64,000 nucleotides of DNA from NCBI RefSeq assembly GCF_021532315.1, contig NZ_JAKGAO010000014.1, forward strand, positions 124,001 through 188,000. Reading direction: 5' to 3'. Made by a program: the position numbers and the translations under genes. This stretch comes from Paenibacillus tarimensis. GTDB lineage: Bacteria; Bacillota; Bacilli; Paenibacillales; Paenibacillaceae. This document shows, in pieces, positions 1 to 9,343 of this stretch (the first letter of the stretch is position 1; each line of letters opens with the position of its first letter). A model generated the notes under the pieces. The model worked only from the letters and a program-made list of their open reading frames with translations. It had not been told where the DNA came from and did no database searches.

Positions 1-1023
1 GATTAAACGGTGTATCAGAGTTTACGGAAAGTTAAATAGTCTGACTATTCAGTAATTTTTTACAAACAATTTATGTAGCTCCCTGCCAGGTATGCTTCCC
101 GTAAACGGTACCAACTAAAACTTTTTCTCTAGAGACTCACACTGCTTCGTCTTAATTTCAACCAATTAACCAAGCTGAAAGTGGATGAATCTCTAGCAAA
201 CGATGTATATAGTATACAATTCATCTAAATATGAGTGTCTTGTATCAAGGAATTGTATGAATGATACATCACATACCTTGTAACTTTATGTACAAATCCG
301 TTATTGCAAGAATAGCACAGGCCCTATTATTAAGGAAGAATAAATTTAGGGATAATTCATTCAATATTCTTATAAGGCTAAAAAAATTTGAACTCTATCA
401 ATACTTTCCACGACTATATAAGTGTAACCGCGCGGTGAAGCAAAAAATGAATGCAGGGCAGTGGGTGGAAGAGAGGTAACAGGCATGATCTATAAGCAGA
501 ACACGGCGATTGCCGCCCGCGGCCCGGAAGAGCAGAAGCTGAAGGAGCTGCTGCTTCCTGGCTGTTCGCCATAGTTCGCAACAAGATGCTGGATGCCCTT
601 CGCCGAAGATATAGGTGTACGGGCATCTCACTAGGTGTCCGGACTGCCGCAGGGACTTGGTGATGTTCATAACAATGAAAGAGCAGGTGCTAGAAGAGGT
701 CTAACGTCTGGCGGACATCTCTATTCACCTCCATTTGCAGCATGATCGGCGGTCTCGCTCCCGCGGAAGGGAAGCTGGATGCAGCGGCGGATGCTGCTCT
801 GGGGGCGGACATCCCCCTGACAGAGACAGGGCTGACTGGGGACGCAGGGGAGTTGGCTGAGTGGAGAGCGATGCGGCATGAATAAAGCAAGATGAGACAA
901 TCCATCTCTTCTGTCTTTAGCGTGCTCAGATGGTATAACCATACAGCGAAATCGGTTTTGCAGAGCGGTATGCGTGTTTAACCTGTTGTCTTGCTTGATA
1001 ACGATCAAAGGAGAGGTTCATAG
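1..1023. other. Gap with decayed coding remnants
   Basis: No intact gene is supported here. Bases 1-440 are clearly AT-rich and show only short open frames. From about 480 the composition turns GC-rich and coding-like, but frames break every few dozen codons. Examples are a 29-codon frame from 485, a fragment with a CPDC pair near 630-700, and a 47-codon frame at 742-885 without a ribosome site. I read it as eroded coding DNA of unknown family. Confidence 0.5.
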
Positions 1024-1305
1024 ATGGAGAAGGAATATAACAACAGCTACAACTACAATATGAGTGCAAAAGAGATCGCGGAAATGCTCGATGTGACTGC
1101 GGAGAAGCTGCCGCAGCTAATCACTCGTGTGCTGGAATCGTTCTATTCCCCGGAAGCTGGCAGCAAGATTGGCCAGTCCGTCGGTTCGCTGTATAAGGAG
1201 CTCGTTCAAGCTGGACTTCCGCAGGATGTGGCAGTCAAGATGGCGGGGGATTACATGTTCTCGCTTCGGGACTTTACGAAGCTCATGGATTCGACGGAAC
1301 AATGA
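1024..1305 (+). CDS. Hypothetical protein, 93 aa
   Basis: Small soluble protein that I cannot assign to a family. It has a good ribosome site (AAAGGAGAGG) ahead of its ATG. The C-terminal half contains a helix around LPQDVAVKMAGDY (about residues 67-79) that resembles LPPEAVRLLTDRY in the next gene, so the two look like distant paralogues. They sit directly upstream of an ABC ATPase remnant, so they may have been accessory proteins of a lost transporter. No signal peptide or membrane segment is seen. Confidence 0.6.
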   Translation: MEKEYNNSYNYNMSAKEIAEMLDVTAEKLPQLITRVLESFYSPEAGSKIGQSVGSLYKELVQAGLPQDVAVKMAGDYMFSLRDFTKLMDSTEQ

Positions 1306-1320
1306 GCGGCGGTTTGAATC

Positions 1321-1602
1321 TTGTGCGAATGGGCTGGCATGTCCTCAAGGGCAGGACGAATTCCGATCAAGCTGACAGCCGTCCTGCTGAATGGAAGGCG
1401 AGTAAGAAAGCAGGCTGCGGACCGCTTCAGCAGGTCTCTTAAAGAACAAGGCTTACCTCCGGAGGCGGTAAGGCTGCTGACTGACCGTTATGCGGACATG
1501 ATGCCGCTGCGTGTGCTCGATTATATTCAGCTAATGAACCGTTATGATAAGTCCAGGTCAAGGGGAGCATCTGGTACGTTAGAGAAGGGAGCAGGAGCAT
1601 GA
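1321..1602 (+). CDS. Hypothetical protein, paralogue of the preceding gene
   Basis: Open frame of about 93 codons starting at TTG 1321, with an internal ATG at 1339. The second half (LPPEAVRLLTDRY, then a hydrophobic helix) resembles the end of the 1024-1305 protein. The N-terminus is doubtful: another frame opens at ATG 1303, overlapping the previous stop, and runs 46 codons, so a frameshift may have split a longer gene. The stop overlaps the ATG of the ABC ATPase remnant, which points to a former translationally coupled operon. Confidence 0.45.
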   Translation: MCEWAGMSSRAGRIPIKLTAVLLNGRRVRKQAADRFSRSLKEQGLPPEAVRLLTDRYADMMPLRVLDYIQLMNRYDKSRSRGASGTLEKGAGA

Positions 1603-1694
1603 GGGATGAGGCAGTCGCTGTGTCTGAGCTTCGGGTTACACTGGGCGGACGGCAGGTGCTGAATCACGTCCATATGCGGGCGGGCAGGACGTAA
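1599..1694 (+). pseudogene. ABC transporter ATP-binding protein, N-terminal remnant
   Basis: The ATG overlaps the preceding stop. The first 31 codons read like the opening beta strands of an ABC ATPase (SELRVTLGGRQVLNHVHMRAG), where a Walker A loop should follow, but a stop comes after GRT. No Walker A, Q-loop or signature motif follows in any frame. This is a truncated remnant of an ABC exporter operon. Confidence 0.6.
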
Positions 1695-1785
1695 CTGGAG
1701 CCGTGCGGAAGGTGGGCTGTTGCAGCAAGGGGCTGATTAGGGTCAGGGCCGCGGCGGGTTATTTTAATAAGAGGTTTCAAGATCG

Positions 1786-1817
1786 GGCCAGCTTCATTGA
1801 GAAGCTGGCCTTCTTGT
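1786..1817 (+). terminator. Hairpin after the decayed ABC operon
   Basis: Perfect 10-bp stem GGCCAGCTTC / GAAGCTGGCC with a 5-base loop, followed by a T-rich stretch. It probably terminated the former operon. Confidence 0.55.
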
Positions 1818-1896
1818 GCTTCGGGCAGTAAGCAAGCAGGTCGTTCATTCATGAGTGTGGCATCATTAGCAGGAAACTGATTGGAGCGGCGGATAA

Positions 1897-2136
1897 AATC
1901 AGACCAGCGGGATTCTGCAGGCCGTTGATCCGGGCGAGACAGGTACCGCCGTGGGGTATATCAGTCTGTTCCGTTCGCTTGGTTCTACGCTGGGACCGAC
2001 CGCAGCCGGACTGCTTCTGTCCATCTACAGCAATGGTTTCAGCATGCTGTTCCTGATAAGCAGTCTAGTATCTGCGCTTAGCATAATCCTGCTGTTGTTG
2101 TTCCTGAAGCCGCGTAAAACAAACCCAATCGGTTAA
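1897..2136 (+). pseudogene. MFS transporter, C-terminal remnant
   Basis: An open stretch of 79 codons encodes the tail of a major facilitator transporter. A loop reading DPGETGTAVGYISLFRSLGSTLGPTAAG is followed by two hydrophobic helices and a basic end (LKPRKT). There is no start, no ribosome site and no first ten helices, so this is a deletion remnant. GTG 1951 could serve as a start but would give only about 61 residues. Confidence 0.65.
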
Positions 2137-2162
2137 AAATAATAAAAAGTTCCATAAACCCC

Positions 2163-2191
2163 TTGACTCATATAGGGTAGGGGGGTATAGT
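2163..2191 (+). promoter_or_regulatory. copZA promoter with CsoR-type operator
   Basis: TTGACT (2163-2168) and TATAGT (2186-2191) are 17 bp apart. The spacer holds the G-tract dyad TATAGGGTAGGGGGGTATAG (2171-2190), which matches the known CsoR operator form. Cu(I)-responsive derepression of copZ-copA is the likely outcome. No csoR gene lies in the window. Confidence 0.85.
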
Positions 2192-2241
2192 ATTAGATAT
2201 CAACAGCATAACAAACACTTGAATTAAAGGAGACGATAACC

Positions 2242-2442
2242 ATGATGACCCAAACATTGAGCGTACAAGGCATGAGCTGCCAGCACTGCGTGAACTCCAT
2301 CGAGAACGCACTGAAAGAGATCGGAGCAGAAGGCAAAGTTAACCTGAGCTCCGGCACCGTGGAAGTCGCTTATGACGAGAGCAAGCTGAGTCTGGATCAG
2401 ATTAAAGAAACGATTGAGGAGCAGGGTTACGATATCGTGTAA
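2242..2442 (+). CDS. copZ: Copper chaperone CopZ
   Basis: A 66-residue heavy-metal-associated (HMA) domain protein that carries Cu(I) to the CopA ATPase in the cytoplasm. The Cu(I) site GMSCQHC lies at about residues 10-16, and the beta-alpha-beta-beta-alpha-beta fold length is normal. An AAGGAGA ribosome site precedes the ATG. It is the first gene behind the CsoR-type promoter, with copA 25 bp downstream, so both should respond to copper. A second ATG (codon 2) could be the true start. Confidence 0.95.
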   Translation: MMTQTLSVQGMSCQHCVNSIENALKEIGAEGKVNLSSGTVEVAYDESKLSLDQIKETIEEQGYDIV

Positions 2443-2467
2443 GGGATTGTAAAGGAGAGGGATAGCG

Positions 2468-4903
2468 ATGCAAGCAGCGGAAACGAAACAGACGACCTTG
2501 CAAGTGACAGGGATGACCTGCGCCGCATGTGCGAACCGGATTGAGAAGGGCCTCAATAAGCTGGAGGGCGTGTCGGCCGCCAATGTCAACTTCGCGCTGG
2601 AGAAAGCCAGCGTAACGTATGATCCGGGCAAGGTGGATGTTCAGCGTCTTGAGGAGAGCATACGTAAGCTCGGCTATGATACGGTGAAGGAAACGGTCGA
2701 TTTTCAACTGGAAGGCATGACCTGTGCGGCATGTGCGGCCCGGATTGAGAAGGGCTTGAACAAGCTTCCCGGCGTCGCGCATGCGACTGTAAATTTTGCA
2801 ATGGAGACTGCTCATGTGGAGTACGCTCCGGGTGAGGTAACGGTATCCGATATGCAGCAGAAGGTGGAGAAGCTGGGCTACAAGGCTACCCTTAAGCAGG
2901 AATCCGGCGAACCAGCAGACCGCAGAGCGCAGGAAATCCGCAAACACAAGCTGAAGCTCCTCATTTCCGCTGTTTTGTCGCTGCCTCTTCTGTGGACGAT
3001 GGTGAGCCACTTCTCCTTCACGTCCTGGATGTATACACCAGAGATTCTTATGAATCCATGGCTTCAGATGATCCTGGCTGCACCAGTCCAGTTCTATGTA
3101 GGCTGGCCCTTCTATTCGGGAGCTTACAAGGCGCTCCGCAATGGCAGTGCCAACATGGATGTCCTGGTAGCGCTTGGAACCTCGGCCGCGTATTTCTTCA
3201 GTGTGTATCAGACCATCTCGTGGGCTTCTGAAGGAGGCTCCCTGCATCATGGCGGGCCGGCTCTGTACTTTGAGACAAGTGCGGTTCTGATCACGCTTGT
3301 CATCATGGGCAAGCTCTTCGAGGCGCTGGCTAAGGGCCGTACTTCCGAGGCGATCAAATCGCTGATGGGCCTGCAGGCGAAGACCGCGCGTGTGGAGCGT
3401 AATGGCCAGGAGCTCACCGTTTCAGTGGAAGAAGTGCTCATAGGTGATATCGTGCTGGTGCGTCCCGGTGATAAGGTCCCGGTTGACGGAGTCGTGGCGG
3501 AAGGCCGATCCTCTGTTGATGAGTCGATGCTGACGGGTGAGAGCTTGCCCGTCGAGAAGCAGGCGGGAGACGCGGTGTACGGTGCGACGATGAACAAGAA
3601 TGGTTCGCTTAAAGTGAAGGCGACGAAGGTCGGCAAGGACACGGCCCTGGCACAGATCATTAAAGTTGTTGAGGAAGCGCAGGGCTCTAAAGCGCCGATC
3701 CAGCGGGTAGCAGACGTGATCTCGGGCATATTCGTTCCGATTGTCGTAGCCATTTCGATCGCTGCGTTTCTTGTATGGTATTTCTTGATCACACCGGGTG
3801 ACTTCCCGAACGCACTAGAAATTGCGATTTCCATTCTAGTTATCGCCTGCCCTTGTGCGCTTGGTCTGGCGACACCGACTTCGATTATGGCCGGTTCCGG
3901 CCGTGCAGCCGAGCTTGGTATTCTGTTCAAGGGCGGCGAGCATCTGGAGCAGACCCACAAGATTGATGCCATTATTCTGGATAAAACAGGGACGGTAACG
4001 AAGGGGAAGCCGGAGCTTACCGATGTTATTACGGACGGGGATAAGAATACATTCCTGGCGATCGTCGGCTCCGCTGAGCGAAATTCCGAGCATCCGCTTG
4101 CCGAAGCCATCGTGGCCGGAATTGAGGAGAGGGGAATAAGCATTCCCGCTTCCGAGGCATTCGAAGCCGTTCCAGGCTATGGCATCAAGGCGGTTGTCCA
4201 GGGGCGCAGCGTGGTGATCGGCACACGTCGCCTGATGGAGAGGGAAGGCATTGCAGACGCGGAGTCCGCATATGGCGCAATGACTGAGCTTGAAATGGCC
4301 GGCAAGACTGCAATGCTTGCTGCTGTAGACGGGACGTATGCCGGCATGGTGGCTGTGGCGGATACGGTTAAGGAGACATCTGCCGCTGCAGTGAAACGTC
4401 TGAAGGCAATGGGGATCCAGGTGATTATGATTACCGGCGATAATGAACGGACAGCGCAGGCAATCGCAGCGCAGGTTGGAATTGAGCATGTGCTTGCCGA
4501 GGTGCTGCCAGAGGGTAAGGCGGCGGAAGTGAAGAAGCTGCAGGAGCAGGGCAAGCATGTCGCGATGGTAGGGGATGGCATCAATGACGCTCCTGCCTTG
4601 GCAACCGCTAACGTTGGCATGGCGATTGGCACTGGCACAGATGTGGCGATGGAAGCGGCGGATGTTACGCTGATGCGCGGCGACCTGTCGAGCATCCCTG
4701 ATGCGATCTATATGAGCCGCAAGACCATGAGCAACATTAAGCAAAATCTGTTCTGGGCGCTTGGCTATAACACACTGGGTATTCCAGTTGCCGCAATCGG
4801 CCTGCTTGCCCCTTGGGTAGCGGGTGCGGCAATGGCGCTTAGCTCGGTTTCGGTTGTACTTAATGCGCTTAGGCTGCAGCGGGTGAAGATCAAGAGCAGC
4901 TAG
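2468..4903 (+). CDS. copA: Copper-exporting P1B-type ATPase CopA
   Basis: An 811-residue membrane ATPase that exports Cu(I). Two N-terminal HMA domains carry GMTCAAC at residues 15-21 and 83-89. About eight membrane helices follow, with the CPC ion site at C461-P462-C463. The actuator loop has TGES, the phosphorylation motif DKTGT begins at D505, SEHP lies near 542 and GDGINDAP near 702. The length is typical of Bacillus CopA. It follows copZ in one operon. A 12-bp inverted repeat about 90 bp downstream may end the transcript. Confidence 0.97.
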   Translation: MQAAETKQTTLQVTGMTCAACANRIEKGLNKLEGVSAANVNFALEKASVTYDPGKVDVQRLEESIRKLGYDTVKETVDFQLEGMTCAACAARIEKGLNKLPGVAHATVNFAMETAHVEYAPGEVTVSDMQQKVEKLGYKATLKQESGEPADRRAQEIRKHKLKLLISAVLSLPLLWTMVSHFSFTSWMYTPEILMNPWLQMILAAPVQFYVGWPFYSGAYKALRNGSANMDVLVALGTSAAYFFSVYQTISWASEGGSLHHGGPALYFETSAVLITLVIMGKLFEALAKGRTSEAIKSLMGLQAKTARVERNGQELTVSVEEVLIGDIVLVRPGDKVPVDGVVAEGRSSVDESMLTGESLPVEKQAGDAVYGATMNKNGSLKVKATKVGKDTALAQIIKVVEEAQGSKAPIQRVADVISGIFVPIVVAISIAAFLVWYFLITPGDFPNALEIAISILVIACPCALGLATPTSIMAGSGRAAELGILFKGGEHLEQTHKIDAIILDKTGTVTKGKPELTDVITDGDKNTFLAIVGSAERNSEHPLAEAIVAGIEERGISIPASEAFEAVPGYGIKAVVQGRSVVIGTRRLMEREGIADAESAYGAMTELEMAGKTAMLAAVDGTYAGMVAVADTVKETSAAAVKRLKAMGIQVIMITGDNERTAQAIAAQVGIEHVLAEVLPEGKAAEVKKLQEQGKHVAMVGDGINDAPALATANVGMAIGTGTDVAMEAADVTLMRGDLSSIPDAIYMSRKTMSNIKQNLFWALGYNTLGIPVAAIGLLAPWVAGAAMALSSVSVVLNALRLQRVKIKSS

Positions 4904-4995
4904 AGGTGATTCATCAGCATTTTCATATACTGTGTCAACGAGCGCGACTAAAGACGAGGCAGCGGAAGGCGTATGCCTATTAAAAGTCAACAAAC

Positions 4996-5025
4996 AAGCT
5001 TCTCATGCGGGGTCATGAGAAGCTT
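4996..5025. terminator. Inverted repeat after copA
   Basis: Perfect 12-bp stem AAGCTTCTCATG / CATGAGAAGCTT around a 6-base loop, between two convergent genes. There is no clear T tract on the + side, so its role as a terminator is inferred. Bases 5030-5150 hold a short frameshifted coding remnant on the minus strand. Confidence 0.5.
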
Positions 5026-5170
5026 AATTGTGCTTGCGGATCAGCTCATCCAGTCCACCCGCAGATCAATCGTGGCGAGACCGTAGAGGAGAGCCGCTTG
5101 CGAAACAGCTGCTGATACAGCAAGGGTGAGCATCGCTTAGAATTAGCCCTTCTTACGGGCAGCTGTCCAG

Positions 5171-6706
5171 TTATTCTTTCGGCAATCTATTCGTTTCCTG
5201 GAGCCCTTCTGCGAATTCGCTGGTTCCGTTCCGGAGTTCGGGATAGGAGCTGTCCGGCTTCTCCGGCAGGCCGCTGCTCCTGCCAAGCAGGTGCTCATTG
5301 AAGAACTCGAGCACGACTTGATTGACAATGGCAGTGCTTCGCTTGCCACCAATGGAGCCTGTGAAGCCAAGCTGCGGCAGCAGGGGGGAAGCCAGCTGAA
5401 GATCCGTAAAGTTGTAATGGGAAGAACAATCTAAATACAGAAGCTGGTTGCCCGACTTCAGCGTCTGGCTGATCTGCTGGATCTCCAGCTCTGCGAGCTT
5501 TAACTGTTCGTTTAATTGTTCCCGGGTTGTACCCATGCGCTCGATCTCCGCATCGGTGTAGCTCTTCCCCTTCCGAATCTCGTTATAGGCGTTGAAGGTA
5601 TCCTCTGCATAGAAGAACAGGAAGGGCTTCGTTACCGCTGCTTCACCCCGAAAACCGTATAGGGTGCCGTCCATGCCAATTCCCGCATCCACCCGGTCAT
5701 CCGGCATTATGTCATAGCTGGCGCCGCCGCCATAGGAATGGCCCATGACGCCGACCCGGCTCATATCGATTCTGCCCGTGAAGCCACTCTCCGCCTGTCC
5801 GCTATTCATCTTCTCAAGCTGATCGAGTGCAAAACGCATATCTTCCGTCCAGACGCTTCCAATCTCGTCGCGGAAGTCGGCAGACTTCGCCATCCGTGCC
5901 GTATCTGTCTCATTGTGCGTGACTCTGCCATCTGGAAAGACGGATGCGAGTGTGCTGTACGGGTGCTCGACGGAGGCCACGATATAGCCATGGCTTGCGA
6001 GATTCTCGGCTTGCGATGTCTGCAGGAAGCGTGCCGTCCCCATGCCGTGACTTAATAGAATAAGCGGATAGGAGGGCTGCTCACCGGAGAGCTCTGCGTT
6101 CAAGCTGGAGTGGGTGAGGACATACTGCCATTGGCTGATCAGTTGTCCGGGCAGCTGCATCTCTGCCGCTACAGCATTAAGGATCTCCATGCCCTCTGGC
6201 ACCAGGGGGGCAGTCTCCGTCTTCGGGTCGTGTTTGGCAGGGTACCATAGCTGCACCATAATCTCCCGCTTGCCGCCGTCCGCGCCAATTGTCTCCTCCC
6301 TGTTAGTATCAACCCAGTGAAAAATACGTGTCCCGATTGCATAAGGACCTGCCGGCTCCGGGAGGCTGAAGACCGGCAGGAGTACGGCCAAGCTGGCTGA
6401 GGCCAGGAGTGCAAGGGCGAGGAGCGATTTTAACGGCAGTGTAATCCAGGCGGACACCCGGCTCTTCCTGTCAGACGCTCCGCGTACAAGCCTGATGATG
6501 GCGACCGCGAGGAAAGCAGGGGTCATAAGATACGGGACGAGGAGCTGCCAACGTCCGCCCTCCACGATGAAATGGATCAGCAGAATAGCAGCAGCAGTTC
6601 CGCTGACCGGCAGCATGGCCTGTCGTCTTAAGGCTGTGCGGGGCAAGAACAACAGGATTAGCAGCAAAACGTTTGAAGACAGCAGCATGATTTCGAATAA
6701 ACGCAT
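5171..6706 (-). CDS. PAF-acetylhydrolase-like alpha/beta hydrolase with membrane N-terminus
   Basis: A 511-residue protein. The first ~135 residues hold about four hydrophobic helices. The rest is an alpha/beta hydrolase of the platelet-activating-factor acetylhydrolase/dienelactone hydrolase type. LILLSHGMG supplies an oxyanion region and GHSYGGG the nucleophile elbow. The substrate is unknown; family members hydrolyse small esters or lipids. The catalytic domain probably lies outside the membrane. The start is set by an AGGAGG site 8 bp upstream. It is monocistronic on the minus strand. Confidence 0.8.
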   Translation of the reverse strand: MRLFEIMLLSSNVLLLILLFLPRTALRRQAMLPVSGTAAAILLIHFIVEGGRWQLLVPYLMTPAFLAVAIIRLVRGASDRKSRVSAWITLPLKSLLALALLASASLAVLLPVFSLPEPAGPYAIGTRIFHWVDTNREETIGADGGKREIMVQLWYPAKHDPKTETAPLVPEGMEILNAVAAEMQLPGQLISQWQYVLTHSSLNAELSGEQPSYPLILLSHGMGTARFLQTSQAENLASHGYIVASVEHPYSTLASVFPDGRVTHNETDTARMAKSADFRDEIGSVWTEDMRFALDQLEKMNSGQAESGFTGRIDMSRVGVMGHSYGGGASYDIMPDDRVDAGIGMDGTLYGFRGEAAVTKPFLFFYAEDTFNAYNEIRKGKSYTDAEIERMGTTREQLNEQLKLAELEIQQISQTLKSGNQLLYLDCSSHYNFTDLQLASPLLPQLGFTGSIGGKRSTAIVNQVVLEFFNEHLLGRSSGLPEKPDSSYPELRNGTSEFAEGLQETNRLPKE

Positions 6707-7027
6707 ACCAAATTCCTCCTAGACTCTCATGTAGAACATATCAACCCAAATGGAAGACGATTCAAAAGTTGTCAATATGCAGCCTCTCTCCTATGGGGTG
6801 GTATATAATACCTCTAAGACGAGTGAATCCGGTTTCTGGCATTACTCAGGGCACGGCGGATAGCATTTGGCCGTGAGCCGCTGATTAAGGATGTTCTGGC
6901 AGCATCGGACCGGGTCACCCTCCGCCGTACGGATCAGGACGATCTGTTCCAGATTCTCTATATTGAGCGGGACCCGGATAACGTACCGTTCATAAGCCAG
7001 TGGACAAGGGAGCAGCATGGGGAAGCG

Positions 7028-7390
7028 ATGGCTGACCCGGACGCTCTTCATCTGGTCATTGAAGATGCGGGTGGAAATCTGGCCGGATACCTTATCGTGA
7101 ATGGTCTGGATGATCCTAACCGTTCGGTGTGTCTGACACGTATTGCGCTGCAGACGCAGGGCAAAGGGTATGGCAAAGAAGCCATCCGGCTTATTGTCGA
7201 GTGGCTGTTTGCACATACGAACGTTCACCGTATATGGCTGGATGTAAAGGATTTTAACCTAAGAGCTCTTCATGTGTACCGTTCATCGGGCTTCACCATC
7301 GAGGGGACGCTGCGTGACGCGGTTCTCCGGGATGGTAAATATGAATCGCTGATCGTAATGTCCATTCTCAGGACAGAGTACGAGGGTTAA
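7028..7390 (+). CDS. GNAT N-acetyltransferase (start unclear)
   Basis: RimJ/RimL-type acetyltransferase. The annotated part contains the acetyl-CoA loop QTQGKGYGKEA and the C-terminal RSSGFTIEGTLRDAVLRDGKYES strand region. Homology-like sequence in the same frame extends upstream to about 6890 (DRVTLRRTDQDDL...), as the family requires, but no ATG, GTG or TTG occurs in that frame between the stop at 6824 and ATG 7028. Either a CTG/ATT codon starts the full protein, or a mutation has destroyed the start and this is a pseudogene. Acceptor substrate unknown. Confidence 0.6.
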   Translation: MADPDALHLVIEDAGGNLAGYLIVNGLDDPNRSVCLTRIALQTQGKGYGKEAIRLIVEWLFAHTNVHRIWLDVKDFNLRALHVYRSSGFTIEGTLRDAVLRDGKYESLIVMSILRTEYEG

Positions 7391-7418
7391 ACGGGATCGT
7401 TCTGTCCGTAAGTTTCGC

Positions 7419-8300
7419 CTAGGGACGCAAGGCCGCGAGGATTGCTCTCCAGGTCTTTGTATCTTCGGTCAGAAAATGTCCGGCTCCCGGTACTATCGTA
7501 ACCCGGCAGTCGGGTATCTGCTTGGCTGCTTCAAGCATCTCTGCGCAAGGCGCCATCCGGTCTTCGGCCCCATGGAATACCCATACGGGAACCTTCAGCC
7601 CGGACAGTTCGAAGCCCCAATGCCGGGACAGGAGGACAGGCTCGCTAATCCCTTCATGTGGACCCTGCCGGTAGGCCTCGCGCAAATGCCGCAGGGTACC
7701 CTCAAGCTGCTCCTCTGTCTGAAGATGAGCGCGATCCCATTCTGACAGATGCTTGTTGCCGGTCTTGAGAAGGTGTTTGAACTTCTCGGGCTGCTCATCC
7801 ATCAGTTTAATCTGTGCGTTCAGCGACCATTTTACCAGCCAGGGGGCATACCTGCTCAGTATGAATGCGAGCCGGTTGGCCTTCACCATGCTGGCCGGGG
7901 GTCTGCCGCTGCGGAAGGGGGCGACGCTCGCGGCCATGGCAGCCGCCCGCAGGCCGGGGGGAGCCTTGTACGCGCACGCAGCGGCATATGCCCCTCCCCC
8001 CGAGACGCCAAGCACGGAGTACTCGTCAAACCCGAGCAGTGCTGCTGCCTCAATTATATCATCCGCCCAGTCCAGCACCGTCCGACCCGGCTTAGGGTCT
8101 GAGCGGCCATAGCCCGGGCGGTCGAAGGCGATCAGGCGGCATCCAAGGCTCAGGGCAGTCTCGTCTTCGCCTGCAAACCAGATCCGGCTGCCGGGTGTGC
8201 CGTGGAACAGGAGAATAGGGTAGCCACCCGGGGGTCCGTTCTCCATGTAAGCCAGGCTTCGCCCATCGTGCAGCCTGAGCATGCAGCTGTTATCATTCAT
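7419..8300 (-). CDS. Alpha/beta hydrolase
   Basis: A 293-residue soluble hydrolase. LFHGTPGSR is the oxyanion HG motif, GVSGGGAYA the nucleophile elbow (serine near residue 100), an acid lies in the GAEDRMAP strand and the catalytic His in GAGHF near the C-terminus. The substrate is unknown. Its start overlaps the end of the upstream MerR gene by 8 bp, so the two are translationally coupled and the hydrolase is probably induced by the ligand that this MerR protein senses. Confidence 0.85.
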   Translation of the reverse strand: MNDNSCMLRLHDGRSLAYMENGPPGGYPILLFHGTPGSRIWFAGEDETALSLGCRLIAFDRPGYGRSDPKPGRTVLDWADDIIEAAALLGFDEYSVLGVSGGGAYAAACAYKAPPGLRAAAMAASVAPFRSGRPPASMVKANRLAFILSRYAPWLVKWSLNAQIKLMDEQPEKFKHLLKTGNKHLSEWDRAHLQTEEQLEGTLRHLREAYRQGPHEGISEPVLLSRHWGFELSGLKVPVWVFHGAEDRMAPCAEMLEAAKQIPDCRVTIVPGAGHFLTEDTKTWRAILAALRP

Positions 8301-9090
8301 TCGAGCCGCCTCCCCCGTTCAGGATCAAACCATATTCAGCTGCATAATAGGCGATTGCCCCCTGCATCCATGCTGCTTCCTCTTCGGAATAGGGGGAGTG
8401 AAACATGCCATCAAGCTTGTCAATTTCATCCTGGGGAATCTCTGTCAAGGCAAGCGCTCCTTCCCTGCCCACAAGCTCATGGATGAGCTGCATATAGTCT
8501 TTAACCAGCTTAGCGGTCTCGGGGTCCTGGAAGGGCCTGCCGGTTAACCGCCTGATCTCTCTTACTAGCTGGACAAACTGCTTATCCAGCTGCTCCTGCG
8601 TTGAACTGTGCAGCATACTGCCGGGCGGCAGGCTGATTTGCTGCTCAAGCCATTCGCGCTGCTGCTTCTCGAGCTGGATATTGCGGATCAGACTGAGCAG
8701 CAGCGTGCTGTCCGCTTCGCCCTCCTCATCCAGAACCTTCAGAGTCCGGTCTACGGCCTGGAGGGAGGCTTCAATTTCAGCCCTTCGGGCCTCCAGCGCT
8801 TGCCTGTGCAGGCGGAGAGTTTCGCTTAAGCTTACCGTCCGTCCCGAGTGATATAAGGTCTGCCGGATTTGCTCCAGGCTAAAGCCTAGAAACTTGAGAC
8901 TCAGCACCTGCTGTAGCGTAGCGATGTCTTGATTCGTATAGAGCCGATGTCCGGAGCCCGGCCGTTTGGCAGGCTTGAGAACACCCGCCTCGTCATAGTA
9001 ATGCAGAGTACGTATAGGCACCCCCGTCTTGGAGGCGAATTCGCCAACGGAATAGGTTTCGTTCTTCCCTTCGTTCTTTGGATCGCTCAT
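8293..9090 (-). CDS. MerR-family activator with TipAS-like C-terminus
   Basis: A 265-residue regulator. Residues ~12-80 are the MerR winged helix (YSVGEFASKTGVPIRTLHYY), followed by a coiled-coil dimerisation helix (~85-130) and a C-terminal helical region resembling TipAS drug-binding domains. No metal-binding cysteine cluster is seen, so a small organic ligand is more likely than a metal. It is first in an operon with the hydrolase at 7419-8300. Its own promoter carries the stretched 19-bp spacer and dyad typical of MerR targets, so it is probably autoregulated. Confidence 0.88.
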   Translation of the reverse strand: MSDPKNEGKNETYSVGEFASKTGVPIRTLHYYDEAGVLKPAKRPGSGHRLYTNQDIATLQQVLSLKFLGFSLEQIRQTLYHSGRTVSLSETLRLHRQALEARRAEIEASLQAVDRTLKVLDEEGEADSTLLLSLIRNIQLEKQQREWLEQQISLPPGSMLHSSTQEQLDKQFVQLVREIRRLTGRPFQDPETAKLVKDYMQLIHELVGREGALALTEIPQDEIDKLDGMFHSPYSEEEAAWMQGAIAYYAAEYGLILNGGGGSNE

Positions 9091-9114
9091 TCAAGCCCCT
9101 CCCTTATGCAGTTA

Positions 9115-9145
9115 ATCATAAAACCTACACGTACTGGAGGTGCAA
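9115..9145 (-). promoter_or_regulatory. MerR-type promoter, 19-bp spacer with dyad
   Basis: On the minus strand TTGCAC (9145-9140) and TATGAT (9120-9115) are 19 bp apart. The dyad ACCTnCA...TGnAGGT (9123-9141) fills the spacer. This is the classic architecture that MerR proteins activate by DNA untwisting. Confidence 0.85.
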
Positions 9146-9343
9146 GATATTTTTTGTGGGTTAGCCGAAAGGCAGTATCCACCCAATAAGTTTAATGCGA
9201 GGCGCCTAAGGGTTAGGTTCCCAACAGATCTTCAATATGGTACAATGTAATGGGTACATATGTTCGCCTTTTATCGATGTCAGGTCATTGGAGCTAGTAT
9301 AAGAGGCTGCGATATTTCAAGGCTGCAGGGAGGCTTGTGTTTA

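Noticed and set aside
3247-4993. Large minus-strand frames opposite copA
   Set aside because: copA has every catalytic motif in frame; the antisense frames lack starts with ribosome sites.
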